A DNA stretch of 48,280 nt from UM-FILTER-42-14 sp964586055 (GCA_964586055.1 CAZPFX010000006.1:1-48280); one strand, 5' to 3'. Shown: positions 1 through 8,648, counted from the first letter of the stretch. Notes: generated by a model not told the origin, from the sequence alone. A program made the numbers and translations.

Positions 1-91
1 CTTCCAATGTCGCAAATAAGCTTGGTGTACTCATAAATACGCATTAGATACATACAAGTTACTCCATCTACTTTCGAACCTGATTAAATCG

Positions 92-97
92 TATAAT
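92..97 (+). promoter_or_regulatory. -10 box for the gene at 104
   Basis: A perfect TATAAT lies six bases before the ATG at 104. A start 6-8 nt downstream of the box would fall on the start codon, giving a leaderless message. No good -35 is visible. Confidence 0.55.
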
Positions 98-103
98 CGA
101 GTT

Positions 104-415
104 ATGTTCACAATCGAGTACCTTCGCTCATTTCGCCTTGGTGGTTATGCCATTTTTGATTTTGTAGTTTCCTACCTTGGAATTGCTTTGCTGGCTCCTC
201 TGCTCTCGAAATTGTTCCGCTTGATCAGATTAGAAATTCCGACAAGAAATTGGCTATTTTTGACTTTGCCGATTGGTGTTTTAGTTCATGTATCGGTAGG
301 CACCATTACTCCTTTCACAGCTGCATTTTTGGAAATAAATACTCACTTTGTATTAAAAGCTATCGTTCTAGGTTCGTTTTTTCTTGGAATTAGGGGTATA
401 AAGATAAGTAGGTAA
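104..415 (+). CDS. Small integral membrane protein of unknown function
   Basis: A 103-residue protein with about three hydrophobic segments (roughly residues 15-35, 48-70 and 80-97) separated by short basic loops such as RLIRLEIPTR. I do not recognise the family. No Shine-Dalgarno precedes the ATG, but a TATAAT box sits six bases upstream, so this is probably the first gene of a leaderless transcript. The cupin gene follows 23 bases after the stop with its own ribosome binding site and is probably co-transcribed. The function is unknown; the topology resembles small multi-pass membrane proteins generally. Confidence 0.6.
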   Translation: MFTIEYLRSFRLGGYAIFDFVVSYLGIALLAPLLSKLFRLIRLEIPTRNWLFLTLPIGVLVHVSVGTITPFTAAFLEINTHFVLKAIVLGSFFLGIRGIKISR

Positions 416-438
416 ACGCTTTTTAGCGAAAGGAAGTT

Positions 439-837
439 ATGAAAGGTTTTACAACAAACATAGAAGAAATGACTGTCCAGAACAGCAATTTTCGAAAGGT
501 TCTCTACACTTCAAAGCATAGTCAATTGGTCCTAATGAGTCTTAAGTCAGGTGAAGACATTGGTGTAGAGATTCATGCTGATAATGATCAGTTTTTCCGT
601 TTTGAAAAAGGTGAAGGAAAATGTATTGTTGACGGCACTGAATACTTGGTGACGGATGGTTCTTGTTTAGTCGTTCCCGCAGGCGCAGAACACAACATCA
701 TTAATGTTTCTGAAACTGAAGATTTAAAAATGTATACGATTTATTCCCCAGCTCATCATAAAGATGGCATCATTCGAGCTACCAAGCAAATAGCCGCAGA
801 AAACGAAGCTGAGTTCGATGGTGTGACTACCGAATAA
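439..837 (+). CDS. Cupin-domain protein
   Basis: A 132-residue single-domain cupin. Cupin motif 1 is seen as GEDIGVEIHADNDQFFRFEKG (its first half near residues 38-47) and motif 2 as PAGAEHNIIN near residues 80-89, with a metal-binding pattern of His and Glu/Gln residues. The C-terminal segment with AHHKDG resembles small cupins annotated as mannose-6-phosphate isomerase-like. The substrate cannot be read from sequence. The start is supported by a strong AAAGGAAG ribosome binding site. It ends tail to tail with the glycosyltransferase on the other strand, overlapping by 11 bases. Confidence 0.85.
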   Translation: MKGFTTNIEEMTVQNSNFRKVLYTSKHSQLVLMSLKSGEDIGVEIHADNDQFFRFEKGEGKCIVDGTEYLVTDGSCLVVPAGAEHNIINVSETEDLKMYTIYSPAHHKDGIIRATKQIAAENEAEFDGVTTE

Positions 838-1747
838 GTCCAGCAATACTGCCGAACATCACGGCAATATCCGAAGAGATCTGAAGAAGTGGTAAGTAGA
901 ACCAGCTTTTTGGTGTGTATTTTAAGTTTTTATCTATCGCCCAAAGTGAATAAATGACAAAGAGTGGCGTCCAGAGTTGGATGACTGATTTCCAGTCGCT
1001 AAATTTAAGAACGAAAATTGTTGTTAATAATAGAAGAAAGTAGCGCAAGAAAATAAGTGCCACTTTTGGTCTTAAAATATCTGCTCGCACATCACCCCTG
1101 GCAAATCTATAAATCATTCTAAAGAAGCTTGGGAGATTATTTCTGGGTTTCCAGAGCACGATGGCTTTTTCTGCGAAGGCAATTTTAATATTATTTTTTC
1201 TGATTTTTGTTGCGAATGCATAATCTTCATTATCAGAAAGCTCCTCATCAAAGCCACCAAGTTTTTCCCAGACTTTCTTTCGCAAAAGCATCGAGCGAGT
1301 GGCTGGGAGGAACTCATCGGGATTGACTTTTTCGGGCATGACCAAGGCGTAAGGAATGACTGCTTCTTCAAATCTTGTGTTTGCCTTACCCGCGTAGTAG
1401 CCAGCAACGACCTGAGACTTCGTTTCTTTCTGAGTTTCCACGAGCTCTTTCAGCCAATTTTTATTTGTCACGCAACCGGCGTCAGTAATGGCGATCAGAT
1501 CTGTTTTGCTTTTAGCAATTGCTAGGTTTCTGCCAACGCTGCGATTACCCTTTTTTTGGAGAAGTCTAATGTTTAAGAACGAATTGCTGCTAAAGTTGTT
1601 GACAATTTTTATTGTTTTATCTTTTGATCCTCCATCAACAACAATCACTTCTGTCGGCAAAAGTGATTGCTTTTCAAGGCTCTTAAGCAACTCTAAGATT
1701 GTTGACTCTTCATTTAGAACAGTGATGATGACGGTTACTTTTTCCAT
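827..1747 (-). CDS. Family 2 glycosyltransferase
   Basis: A 306-residue GT-A fold glycosyltransferase that would transfer a sugar from a nucleotide donor, probably in surface polysaccharide synthesis. The N-terminus shows the family pattern VIITVLNEE (about residues 6-14), VVDGGSKD (37-43) and the metal-site-like TDAGC (89-93), then DNEDYAFATKI as the probable catalytic-base region. The C-terminal 70 residues are hydrophobic, suggesting two membrane segments. Its start overlaps the 3' end of the upstream glycosyltransferase by 13 bases, indicating a two-gene operon. The acceptor is unknown. Confidence 0.85.
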   Translation of the reverse strand: MEKVTVIITVLNEESTILELLKSLEKQSLLPTEVIVVDGGSKDKTIKIVNNFSSNSFLNIRLLQKKGNRSVGRNLAIAKSKTDLIAITDAGCVTNKNWLKELVETQKETKSQVVAGYYAGKANTRFEEAVIPYALVMPEKVNPDEFLPATRSMLLRKKVWEKLGGFDEELSDNEDYAFATKIRKNNIKIAFAEKAIVLWKPRNNLPSFFRMIYRFARGDVRADILRPKVALIFLRYFLLLLTTIFVLKFSDWKSVIQLWTPLFVIYSLWAIDKNLKYTPKSWFYLPLLQISSDIAVMFGSIAGLIR

Positions 1748-2760
1748 AGTTCGATGTATGTCTCAGCCATTTTTTTCCAGGTTTGTTTTCTTGCCCAGGC
1801 TTGTAATATGGGAGAGATTTCTTTTGGCTTCAACAATGTTTTAGCAATAGCCTTGGGCGTTCTAACAATACTGATTTCCTTTGCGTATGGGGTAGTCTTT
1901 AGATAGTCTCTTTTGAATTTACTTGGAGCTATTGCTATCACCGGAGTTCTAGTTATGAGGCTTTCTAGAATGCTCAAATATTGTGAGGCAAAGGCAAATG
2001 AAAATTCACCTATTTTATTACTCGCGTTTTCTTTCCAGCCATGAAACTTCACTGGCAGATTGTATTTATTAACAAATGATCTAGCCTTGCTCTCAAGAGG
2101 TCCATCTCCGTAGACTTCTAGTGAAATTTTTCTACGACTCTTATCATTAAATATTTTTATCGCTTCCAGATATTCTAGTATTCCTGTATCTTTCCTCATC
2201 TGGCCAACAAAAATAACTGAATTTCTTCTTTTTTTGGCAACAACTTTTTTTTCATTGACTGCTCCAAATGATAATGCGGTTGGAATGACTCCGTACCAAA
2301 GATTGTGGAAGCCACCTATACAAAGATTTCCGCGCGTTAACTTCGATGCGGTGCGGTGCCAAAACACCTGAGATTTTGATGGTCCGTCGATGTTTTCGTA
2401 ACCGTGGAATGTGATGTATATCTTTTTCTTTGACAAAAAAGGGAGGAAAGGCAGCAGCCACCAAAAAACATCGTGAATTTGTATTATGTCAGCATTTTTT
2501 AGCAAGGAAAAATGCTTTAGCAGTCCAGTCCAAATACTCAATTTATGCTTGATGGCATCGGGGTTGGGAACTGCCAAGCGAACAATTCGGTAATCCTTAG
2601 TTTCTTCCTCAAGCGCGAGTAGCTTGTTGTGTTGGGTAGTAATTATTGTTGATGAAAAACCAAGTCTGCTCAGTTCAACTATAATTTTTTGTAGATGTTT
2701 TTCTACTCCTCCGCCGTGGGGAGGAGCCAATCTGGTTAGATGAAGTACTGTTTTTGTCAT
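1735..2760 (-). CDS. Family 4 (GT-B) glycosyltransferase
   Basis: A 341-residue retaining GT-B glycosyltransferase. Seen are the N-terminal glycine-rich acceptor-domain motif PPHGGGVEKH (about residues 13-22), the mid-protein FVGQMRKDTGILEYLEA that opens the second Rossmann domain, YGDGPLESKA, and an EX7E-like tract beginning SILESLITRTPVIAI. It is the first gene of a two-gene operon with the family 2 enzyme and probably acts in glycan assembly. A TGCTACAAT extended -10 lies nine bases before the ATG and there is no ribosome binding site, so the message is probably near-leaderless. Donor and acceptor are unknown. Confidence 0.85.
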   Translation of the reverse strand: MTKTVLHLTRLAPPHGGGVEKHLQKIIVELSRLGFSSTIITTQHNKLLALEEETKDYRIVRLAVPNPDAIKHKLSIWTGLLKHFSLLKNADIIQIHDVFWWLLPFLPFLSKKKIYITFHGYENIDGPSKSQVFWHRTASKLTRGNLCIGGFHNLWYGVIPTALSFGAVNEKKVVAKKRRNSVIFVGQMRKDTGILEYLEAIKIFNDKSRRKISLEVYGDGPLESKARSFVNKYNLPVKFHGWKENASNKIGEFSFAFASQYLSILESLITRTPVIAIAPSKFKRDYLKTTPYAKEISIVRTPKAIAKTLLKPKEISPILQAWARKQTWKKMAETYIELWKK

Positions 2761-2769
2761 CTCGGCGAT

Positions 2770-2778
2770 ATTGTAGCA
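2770..2778 (-). promoter_or_regulatory. Extended -10 for the GT-B gene
   Basis: TGC-TACAAT on the minus strand, nine bases before the start codon at 2760. It overlaps the short divergent region shared with the dus promoter. Confidence 0.5.
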
Positions 2779-2785
2779 GTCTTGT

Positions 2786-2794
2786 TGGTATAAT
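2786..2794 (+). promoter_or_regulatory. Extended -10 for dus
   Basis: TGG-TATAAT, 11 bases before the ATG at 2806. The predicted start leaves about four untranslated bases and no Shine-Dalgarno. The intervening CTCTCGAGA is a small palindrome. Confidence 0.55.
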
Positions 2795-2805
2795 CTCTCG
2801 AGATT

Positions 2806-3864
2806 ATGAAGAAGGACTTTTGGGCAGAACTAGGAAAACCGATTATTGGACTCTCTCCTATGGATGGAGTTACCGATCAGCCGTTTCGTTACATCACTAA
2901 GAAATATGGTCAGCCTGATATTGTTTATACGGAGTTCGCTAGTGTCGAGGGTGTTTGTCATGGTGCCACGAGCATGCTTAAAGATTTTTTATATGACGAG
3001 ACGCAGCGTCCAGCGATTGCGCAAATTTATGGCACGACCCCAGACTCTTTCCGTCAAACAGCCACCCTTCTCTGCCAACTTGGATTTGATGGAATAGATA
3101 TCAACATGGGTTGTCCGGCTAAAAACGTGGCTCATTCTGGAGCTGGAGCTGCTCTTATTAAAACACCTGAGTTGGCTCAAGAGATTATTAAAGAAACAAA
3201 GCTCGGTATAGAAGATTGGGTTAATGGCAAGTCAGCCGTTGACTGCGCCAATGTCTCTGATGAAATTGCCCGCGAGGTCGAGCGTCGACATGCGTTGCTG
3301 CCAATTGCATACCAGCAGAGGCAAAGCATTCCTGTCAGTGTCAAAACTAGAATCGGTTTTGATAAACCAGTCATCAAGGAATGGATGGAAACAATTTTGG
3401 AAATGGAGCCAGTGGCGATCGCATTACATGGCAGGACGTTGAAACAACAATACGGTGGTTTGGCAGACTGGGAACAGATCGGTGTTGCTGCAGATGTTGC
3501 TCTTGGATCAGAAACTTTGATTTTAGGAAATGGAGATGTAAGTTCATTAGAAATTGCCAGGGAGAGAGCGATCGCATACAAGTTGGACGGAATTCTGATT
3601 GGTAGGGCTGCATTCGGAAATCCATTCGTGTTCAGAGAAAAAATTCCAGAATCACCTACTATCTACGAGATTGCCGTCGAACACGTTGAGATTTTTGAGA
3701 AAACGTATGTGAATAGAGAAAAATATAGTTTTTTGCCAATGAGAAAGCACTTGGGCTGGTATGTAAGAGGAGTACCAGAGGCAGCTTCGATTAGAGCCGC
3801 TCTTTTCCAGACTAACTCCAGCCAAGAAGTTCGCGCCGTTCTTGAAGAAAATGGTCTACTCTGA
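2806..3864 (+). CDS. dus: tRNA-dihydrouridine synthase
   Basis: A 352-residue FMN-dependent enzyme that reduces uridines in tRNA D-loops. The TIM-barrel start is GLSPMDGVTDQPFR (about 15-28); the catalytic cysteine is in INMGCPAKNV (C103); then SVKTRIGFD, ALHGRTLKQQYGG, LGNGDV and LIGRAAFGNP give the FMN phosphate site. An extra stretch (about residues 133-170) precedes SVKTRIG. Overall it looks closest to DusB-like enzymes, but the subfamily is uncertain. tRNA-Val follows 23 bases downstream but has its own promoter. Confidence 0.95.
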   Translation: MKKDFWAELGKPIIGLSPMDGVTDQPFRYITKKYGQPDIVYTEFASVEGVCHGATSMLKDFLYDETQRPAIAQIYGTTPDSFRQTATLLCQLGFDGIDINMGCPAKNVAHSGAGAALIKTPELAQEIIKETKLGIEDWVNGKSAVDCANVSDEIAREVERRHALLPIAYQQRQSIPVSVKTRIGFDKPVIKEWMETILEMEPVAIALHGRTLKQQYGGLADWEQIGVAADVALGSETLILGNGDVSSLEIARERAIAYKLDGILIGRAAFGNPFVFREKIPESPTIYEIAVEHVEIFEKTYVNREKYSFLPMRKHLGWYVRGVPEAASIRAALFQTNSSQEVRAVLEENGLL

Positions 3865-3865
3865 G

Positions 3866-3874
3866 TGGTATACT
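3866..3874 (+). promoter_or_regulatory. Extended -10 for tRNA-Val(CAC)
   Basis: TGG-TATACT right after the dus stop codon, 13 bases before the mature tRNA 5' end. No convincing -35 at 17 bp. Confidence 0.55.
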
Positions 3875-3887
3875 ACCCTAGTCTTGA

Positions 3888-3961
3888 GGTCGCATAGCTC
3901 AGTTGGTTAGAGCGCACGATTCACATTCGTGAGGTCCTTGGTTCGAGTCCTAGTGCGACCA
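3888..3961 (+). tRNA. tRNA-Val (anticodon CAC)
   Basis: A full cloverleaf: acceptor GGTCGCA pairs perfectly with TGCGACC, D-arm GCTC/GAGC, anticodon stem CACGA/TCGTG with loop TTCACAT, and T-loop TTCGAGT. The anticodon CAC reads GUG (Val). The T-stem CTTGG/CCTAG carries one T-T mismatch in the middle. CCA is not encoded (the gene is followed by CA after the discriminator A). Confidence 0.93.
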
Positions 3962-3985
3962 CATTCTCCGTGATAGGCTAAAACA

Positions 3986-5626
3986 ATGCTGCTTCGCTAC
4001 CGTTCCGCTCTGCTTATTTTTGTCATTAGTTTTCTTGTTTACCTGCCTTCACTTGGAAATCAATTTGTCTGGGATGACGAGCAGTTTATTTATCGAAATG
4101 TCTTTGTTCGAGACTTTAATGTCAAAAAAATCTTCACTACTAACACCATCGCAGGCGCTGGAGAGATCAGCAACTACTACCGTCCTCTAACTACGCTTAG
4201 TTTTGCTTTTGATTATCAGGTTTGGGGTCTTAATCCGATTGGCTTTCATCTGGTGAATACTTTACTTCATGCTTCTAATGCAGTTTTGCTTTACTTTTTG
4301 CTTCGCTACCTGGGTTTGGGGAAGAAAGGATCTTTTTGGCTAGGAGTGTTGTTTGCCATTCATCCGATTCAGACCGAGGCTGTGGTCTATGCTAACTCCA
4401 GAGGAGATTCCCTCTTCACTTTTTTCGGATTTTTAAGTCTTTTGGGATTTTCCAAGATTTTGGGTGGAAAAAACATCCATGTATCAATATATAATATAAA
4501 AACTCAGATTGGCAGTCTTACTCTGTCTCTGCTAACAATCACCACCTATCTTTTTAGCATCCTCAGTAAGGAAATTGGTATCACTTTCGTTGGTTTACAG
4601 GTACTTATCGCATTGAGGTTACTTGTACTAGGTAAGTTGAAATCAGGTAAAAAATGGGTCATATGCACCATGATCGGTTCTGTTTTTGTTGCCTCTGTTT
4701 ATATGCTACTGCGCTCTACTGTTTTGAACTTTAATAATACCTTTAATTTCTATGGGGAGGGTTCAGCGTACGCTTCCAGCCTCGTGCTTCGCTTGGCCAC
4801 TTTCACAAAAGTCCTTTGGATTTATGCACAACTACTTTTAGCACCCTTTCCACTCTATATGGAGCGCGATACAGAGCTAGTTACAAGCTTCGTTTCTATT
4901 TGGACGGCGATGACAGTGATTTTCCTCTCGACTTTGGCCTTTCTTGGCTGGCAAGAGCTTAGGCGTAAAAAAACCGTCTGGATTTGGTTTGGTCTTGGCT
5001 GGTTTTTCGTTACGATTTCTCCCGTGTCTGGACTTATTCCTATTAATGGAGTTCTCTATGAGCATTGGCTGTATTTACCGATGGTTGGTTTTTTTATTAC
5101 AGCTATTGGTGTGTTTAAGTTGTTTTTTGAACGTTTCTTGAAAAACCACTACGAAATTACTCGAAATGTTTTTGGGATTATCGTGACAATCTTTATTTTG
5201 TTGACTTTGCGCCAGAATTATCTCTGGGGAACGCCAATTCGCTTCTACGAGCACCTCTTGAGATACACAGAGTCGGCGCGAACGCACAATAATTTAGCCA
5301 TGGCCTACGCGGATGATAAGCAGCTTGAAAAATCCATTGAGCAGTACGACGCTGCGATCGCCCTAGCTGATGTCTATCCACAGGTTCACTACAATAAAGG
5401 CAACACCCAGCTTTCTTTAGGCAAAACGGATGAGGCAATTCTGTCTTACAAAAGATCGTTAGAACTTCAGCCCACTTTCGTATTGGCTCGCTATAAACTG
5501 ATGGAAATTTATTTAGGAAGACAGGATAAAGAAAATCTCAAAATTCAGCTGGACCTATTTCATGAGTTCTCTGGCGAGGTTCCCGCTCCGCTGAATAAAA
5601 AAATCGCTACGCTTCTCGAAAGCTAG
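3986..5626 (+). CDS. GT-C-like multi-pass membrane protein with C-terminal TPR
   Basis: A 546-residue protein with about ten hydrophobic segments over residues 1-420, then a soluble tail with about two or three tetratricopeptide repeats (about 430-530; ARTHNNLAMAYADD, PQVHYNKGNTQLSLGK and PTFVLARYKLMEI). The first loop has an acidic WDDEQF motif near residue 30, as in PMT/TMTC-type GT-C glycosyltransferases that use lipid-linked sugars. Architecture therefore suggests a protein or glycan mannosyltransferase-like enzyme with a TPR docking tail. Activity is inferred only. It starts 24 bases after tRNA-Val and may be read through from it. Confidence 0.75.
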   Translation: MLLRYRSALLIFVISFLVYLPSLGNQFVWDDEQFIYRNVFVRDFNVKKIFTTNTIAGAGEISNYYRPLTTLSFAFDYQVWGLNPIGFHLVNTLLHASNAVLLYFLLRYLGLGKKGSFWLGVLFAIHPIQTEAVVYANSRGDSLFTFFGFLSLLGFSKILGGKNIHVSIYNIKTQIGSLTLSLLTITTYLFSILSKEIGITFVGLQVLIALRLLVLGKLKSGKKWVICTMIGSVFVASVYMLLRSTVLNFNNTFNFYGEGSAYASSLVLRLATFTKVLWIYAQLLLAPFPLYMERDTELVTSFVSIWTAMTVIFLSTLAFLGWQELRRKKTVWIWFGLGWFFVTISPVSGLIPINGVLYEHWLYLPMVGFFITAIGVFKLFFERFLKNHYEITRNVFGIIVTIFILLTLRQNYLWGTPIRFYEHLLRYTESARTHNNLAMAYADDKQLEKSIEQYDAAIALADVYPQVHYNKGNTQLSLGKTDEAILSYKRSLELQPTFVLARYKLMEIYLGRQDKENLKIQLDLFHEFSGEVPAPLNKKIATLLES

Positions 5627-5644
5627 AGTTGTTAAGCTTAGAAA

Positions 5645-6286
5645 GTGCTTCTCTCCTTCCTTCTTGATTTATTATTTCCTCACACCTGCGCTGGCTGCGG
5701 AGCCTGGTTTACTCTGCTGTGTCCGCGCTGTTACAACGATTTAGAGTTTAGAGAATTACCCCTTCATCAGGATATCGAAGAACCAGCTCTTGAAATTATC
5801 TATGCTTGCTTTGGCTACAGCGACTCGGTTCGCAGCTTGCTCCATAGACTTAAATATGGAGGAATAAAAGACGCAGGCACTTTTCTCGGAGAGCTGATGT
5901 ATCATTCTGGGAAAATTCCTGATCACGTAGTTATTGTGCCGGTGCCTATCCACCCCACCCGCCTGAGAGTTCGTGGCTACAATCAAGCAGAGTTGATTGC
6001 TAATTCCTTGGCAAGTCACTTGAGATCACCCTTGGTGATGGCGTTGACTAGAACGGTAGCATCTAAGTCACAAGCTTCGACCTCTTCAAAGTCTGAGCGA
6101 CTTCACAATCTTCAGGGACACTTCGAAGTTGATTCTAGATTGAAAAACAGAATAATTGGCAAGAAAGTTCTCATTGTCGATGATGTCGCCACCACAGGTA
6201 TGACTTTGCAGCAATGCGCTTTAGTGCTTAAAGAATCGGGAGCAAAATCAGTTTCTGCGATAGTAGTTGCCACCAGCAAATCGTAG
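5645..6286 (+). CDS. comF: ComF family phosphoribosyltransferase-like protein
   Basis: A 213-residue ComF-type protein associated with DNA uptake in competent bacteria. The N-terminus has a four-cysteine zinc knuckle (C15, C18, C26, C29) followed by a PRTase fold: VIVPVPIHPTRLRVRGYNQAE, then KSQASTSSKSERLHNLQG, and the PRPP loop VLIVDDVATTGMT near residues 175-187. Length is typical. The start is GTG, placed directly before the hydrophobic MLLSFLLDLLFP leader segment; no strong ribosome binding site is seen. The type IV pilus genes downstream make a role in DNA uptake plausible. Confidence 0.88.
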   Translation: MLLSFLLDLLFPHTCAGCGAWFTLLCPRCYNDLEFRELPLHQDIEEPALEIIYACFGYSDSVRSLLHRLKYGGIKDAGTFLGELMYHSGKIPDHVVIVPVPIHPTRLRVRGYNQAELIANSLASHLRSPLVMALTRTVASKSQASTSSKSERLHNLQGHFEVDSRLKNRIIGKKVLIVDDVATTGMTLQQCALVLKESGAKSVSAIVVATSKS

Positions 6287-6287
6287 C

Positions 6288-6316
6288 TTGAATTTTCCCG
6301 AGTAAAATCCTATAAT
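6288..6316 (+). promoter_or_regulatory. ssrA promoter
   Basis: TTGAAT (6288-6293), a 17-bp spacer and TATAAT (6311-6316), placing the start near the tmRNA 5' end at 6330. The -35 begins right after the comF stop codon. Confidence 0.7.
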
Positions 6317-6329
6317 TAACCATGTCGTT

Positions 6330-6756
6330 GGGGATGTATTGCTTCGACGTTCAGCGCTCATTAACATCTGCAGACTATCTTTGATCAAAGATATAAACAA
6401 AGATCAAACAACAACTGTCAATTTAAAAAACAGTATAGTTGCTAAAGCAAAAGCTTTCGGAACTCGTTCAATGGAAACATTGGCAGGTCTAATTGCTCCA
6501 GCTCCAGCAGCTCTAGCTTTCGCGTAAGCGGAAATAGCATTTAACACCCCATTGTCAGTGGCGGTGAGTGTTAGGTGAAAACCCAGTCACTGTGTCAGCG
6601 AGCTTGTTTCTACCAGAGCTCGTGTAAGACTTTCGGTGGAAAGTGTCGAGGAAGTGTTTGGCTATTACCAGCCTCGACATCACTTAAAAATACCCTACGT
6701 CTGTAGACGATGTTTTTGTTCCTGGGCGGACAGGGGTTCATAACCCCTCATCTCCA
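6330..6756 (+). ncRNA. ssrA: tmRNA (ssrA)
   Basis: The two ends form the tRNA-like domain: 5' GGGGATG pairs with 3' CATCTCC, and the T-arm is AGGGG-TTCATAA-CCCCT (about 6732-6748). The discriminator A is 6756 and CCA is not encoded. The tag reading frame starts at the resume codon GCT (6441), after the conserved TAGTT context, and ends with TAA at 6525-6527. It encodes 28 residues beginning AKAKAFGTRSM and ending AALAFA, a hydrophobic degron-like end. At 427 nt and 28 codons both RNA and tag are longer than usual. Flanked by its own promoter and terminator. Confidence 0.95.
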
Positions 6757-6771
6757 CAAAATTTGTTTAAT

Positions 6772-6807
6772 GCCTCCGAGTTCTCTCTTGATACTCAGAG
6801 GCTTTTT
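6772..6807 (+). terminator. Rho-independent terminator of ssrA
   Basis: Stem GCCTCCGAG / CTCAGAGGC (one C-A mismatch) with a 13-base loop, followed by TTTTT. It lies just after the tmRNA and before the pilus block. Confidence 0.8.
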
Positions 6808-6833
6808 GCGTTATGATGAGAGTTGTTTGCTAA

Positions 6834-6839
6834 TATAGT
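6834..6839 (+). promoter_or_regulatory. -10 box for the pilus block
   Basis: TATAGT nine bases before the ATG at 6849, after the ssrA terminator. No ribosome binding site lies between. Confidence 0.4.
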
Positions 6840-6848
6840 ATTCATCAT

Positions 6849-7622
6849 ATGTTTTTTCCTTCTAAAAAATCATCACAATCAGGATACGTAGCGGTTATTA
6901 CTTTACTAGTGATGGTGGTGCTTTTAAGCCTCGGTCTTTCTCTGGCAAATCAAGCAACTCAAGAAATTAGTCTGGCTGGAAATGAGTCTGAGCAAGTTCG
7001 TGTTTTTAATGCAGCGGAAGCTGCTCTTGATACTCTACTGGCTGATCCTAATTCTTATGTGGCTGGAACAGAAACATTGCCTGGTCTTAATGATGCTACG
7101 GTCGGCACAGACTACAGCGTCACCTCTGGTGACTTGACTTCATATTTTCCTCAAGGCTCAACTGCAACTATTGATTTAAGCGCTGGATCAGCGGGCACTC
7201 TACAGTTTCTATGGGGTGCATCCGGAAGTGGCTGTCTGGCTTCCGCATTACTCATCACAGTTTACTCTGACGACGGATCTTCAAACTACAGCTCTAGATA
7301 TGTTGGTGTGAATCCAGCCGCAGCATGCGCAAGTAGGGGTCAAGGTTTCTTGGAGGCAGGGTCTGGAGGCACAGATTACAACAGCAGCTACTCCTTAGAC
7401 TACACCGCAAATGATAAATTAGTTCGAATCAAAGTTCTTTATGCCGGAACTACAATGAGTGTCTCTGGAGCCGGCGTTCAGCAGTACACAGCTCAGGCAA
7501 TGGCCACCGGTGATACAGATGGTGTGACTAGTGCTATTCAAGGCACGAGATCTATCCCCGCGGCGCCTGCTATTTTTGATTACGCCCTGTATAGTGGAGG
7601 TAGTATTGTGAAAGCGAACTAA
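6849..7622 (+). CDS. PilX-like type IV pilus assembly protein
   Basis: A 257-residue protein with a short basic N-terminus, one hydrophobic helix (about residues 13-33, VAVITLLVMVVLLSLGLSL) and a following amphipathic stretch NQATQEISLAGNESEQ, the pattern of PilX N-terminal domains. The rest is a Ser/Gly/Ala/Thr-rich beta-type region containing only a few cysteines. It probably sits in the membrane as a minor pilin or pilus assembly factor. It leads a block with pilM, pilN and pilO, 13 bases upstream of pilM. The C-terminal region is not recognised. Confidence 0.75.
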   Translation: MFFPSKKSSQSGYVAVITLLVMVVLLSLGLSLANQATQEISLAGNESEQVRVFNAAEAALDTLLADPNSYVAGTETLPGLNDATVGTDYSVTSGDLTSYFPQGSTATIDLSAGSAGTLQFLWGASGSGCLASALLITVYSDDGSSNYSSRYVGVNPAAACASRGQGFLEAGSGGTDYNSSYSLDYTANDKLVRIKVLYAGTTMSVSGAGVQQYTAQAMATGDTDGVTSAIQGTRSIPAAPAIFDYALYSGGSIVKAN

Positions 7623-7635
7623 GAGGAGACCTAAA

Positions 7636-8643
7636 ATGCCTGCCCTGGCCATAGATATCGGAACATATAGTATTAAAGCCATTGCTGGTTCTACCGGGAG
7701 TTCGGTGCATATTAAGCGTGTTGCTGAGGTTTTTAACTCCACGGGCATATCAGTCCCGACGGATGACGCAGCAAGTACAAAACTCGCAGGAATTATTCAG
7801 GCTTTAATGAATGATTATGGCTTTGTAAATGAGCCAGTTCGTCTCTCTCTTCCAGAAACAGTGGTCTCCACAAAAGTTATCGCCATTCCAAGACTTTCAG
7901 ACGCTGAGCTGGCATCTGCGATTGGCTGGCAAGCAGAACAACATATCCCGATTCCTCCAGACGAGCTCTCGCTTGAGTATCAGGTTCTTTATCGACCTGG
8001 TAAAAAAGAAGACGGCTTGATGAGGGTGCTCTTAGTTGGAGTGAGAAAAAAGGTTATTGAGCAGTACGTTTCCGTTTTTAATCAGGTTGGAATAGAGCCA
8101 GAGCTCGTTGAGACTCAGATGCTGTCGATTTTGCGCTCACTTCGTTTTGTCTCCAACGATCCAACCACTCTAATCTTGCACATCGGTGCCTCAACCATGA
8201 ATATGGCGATCATGCATCAGGGAGAACTACAATTTGTTCTCACTCATCTAAATGGTGGGCAGCTACTCTCAAAGACTTTGGAGCAAAAAATTGGCCTTGA
8301 TTCTTCTCAGGCAGAGCAATATAAACGAACCTACGGCCTTGATAGAACTCAATTTGAAGGAAAAGTGGCTTCCGCTCTTCTTCCAGCAGTTCAAGTTTTG
8401 CTTACTGAAGCGAAAAAAGCGGTTCAGTTTTTTGTCAGTCAACATCCGCAAGACGCTGTCGAGAGAGTTGTCCTTTCTGGTGGATCAGCAATGTTACCAG
8501 AGCTAGTCGGTCAGGTCGCAACTGAATTTGGTAGTGAAGTCCTGATCGCCTCTCCCTTTGCTTCCGCTTCTGGAGATGTACCAGAAAAGATTAATCAGCC
8601 AAGTATGGCAGTCTGTATGGGACTATTAGCACAGGAATCGTAA
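7636..8643 (+). CDS. pilM: Type IV pilus assembly protein PilM
   Basis: A 335-residue actin-like ATPase of the cytoplasmic ring that links the pilus motor to the inner-membrane PilN/PilO platform. Seen are phosphate-1 ALAIDIGTYSIKAI (about 4-17), phosphate-2 LILHIGASTMNMAIM and the adenosine motif VVLSGGSAMLPEL near residue 280. Length matches the family. A GAGGAG ribosome binding site precedes the ATG. pilN starts five bases after its stop, so the genes are translationally clustered. Confidence 0.93.
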   Translation: MPALAIDIGTYSIKAIAGSTGSSVHIKRVAEVFNSTGISVPTDDAASTKLAGIIQALMNDYGFVNEPVRLSLPETVVSTKVIAIPRLSDAELASAIGWQAEQHIPIPPDELSLEYQVLYRPGKKEDGLMRVLLVGVRKKVIEQYVSVFNQVGIEPELVETQMLSILRSLRFVSNDPTTLILHIGASTMNMAIMHQGELQFVLTHLNGGQLLSKTLEQKIGLDSSQAEQYKRTYGLDRTQFEGKVASALLPAVQVLLTEAKKAVQFFVSQHPQDAVERVVLSGGSAMLPELVGQVATEFGSEVLIASPFASASGDVPEKINQPSMAVCMGLLAQES

Positions 8644-8648
8644 AGTTC

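Noticed and set aside
1..44. Possible start of a minus-strand gene running off the left edge (ATG at 44 or 34).
   Set aside because: Only 11-14 codons are visible, with no ribosome binding site and no clear -10; cannot be told from chance.
6339..6527. A 62-codon open frame over the tmRNA.
   Set aside because: Its last 28 codons are the tmRNA tag; the upstream part lies in structured RNA and is not an independent gene.
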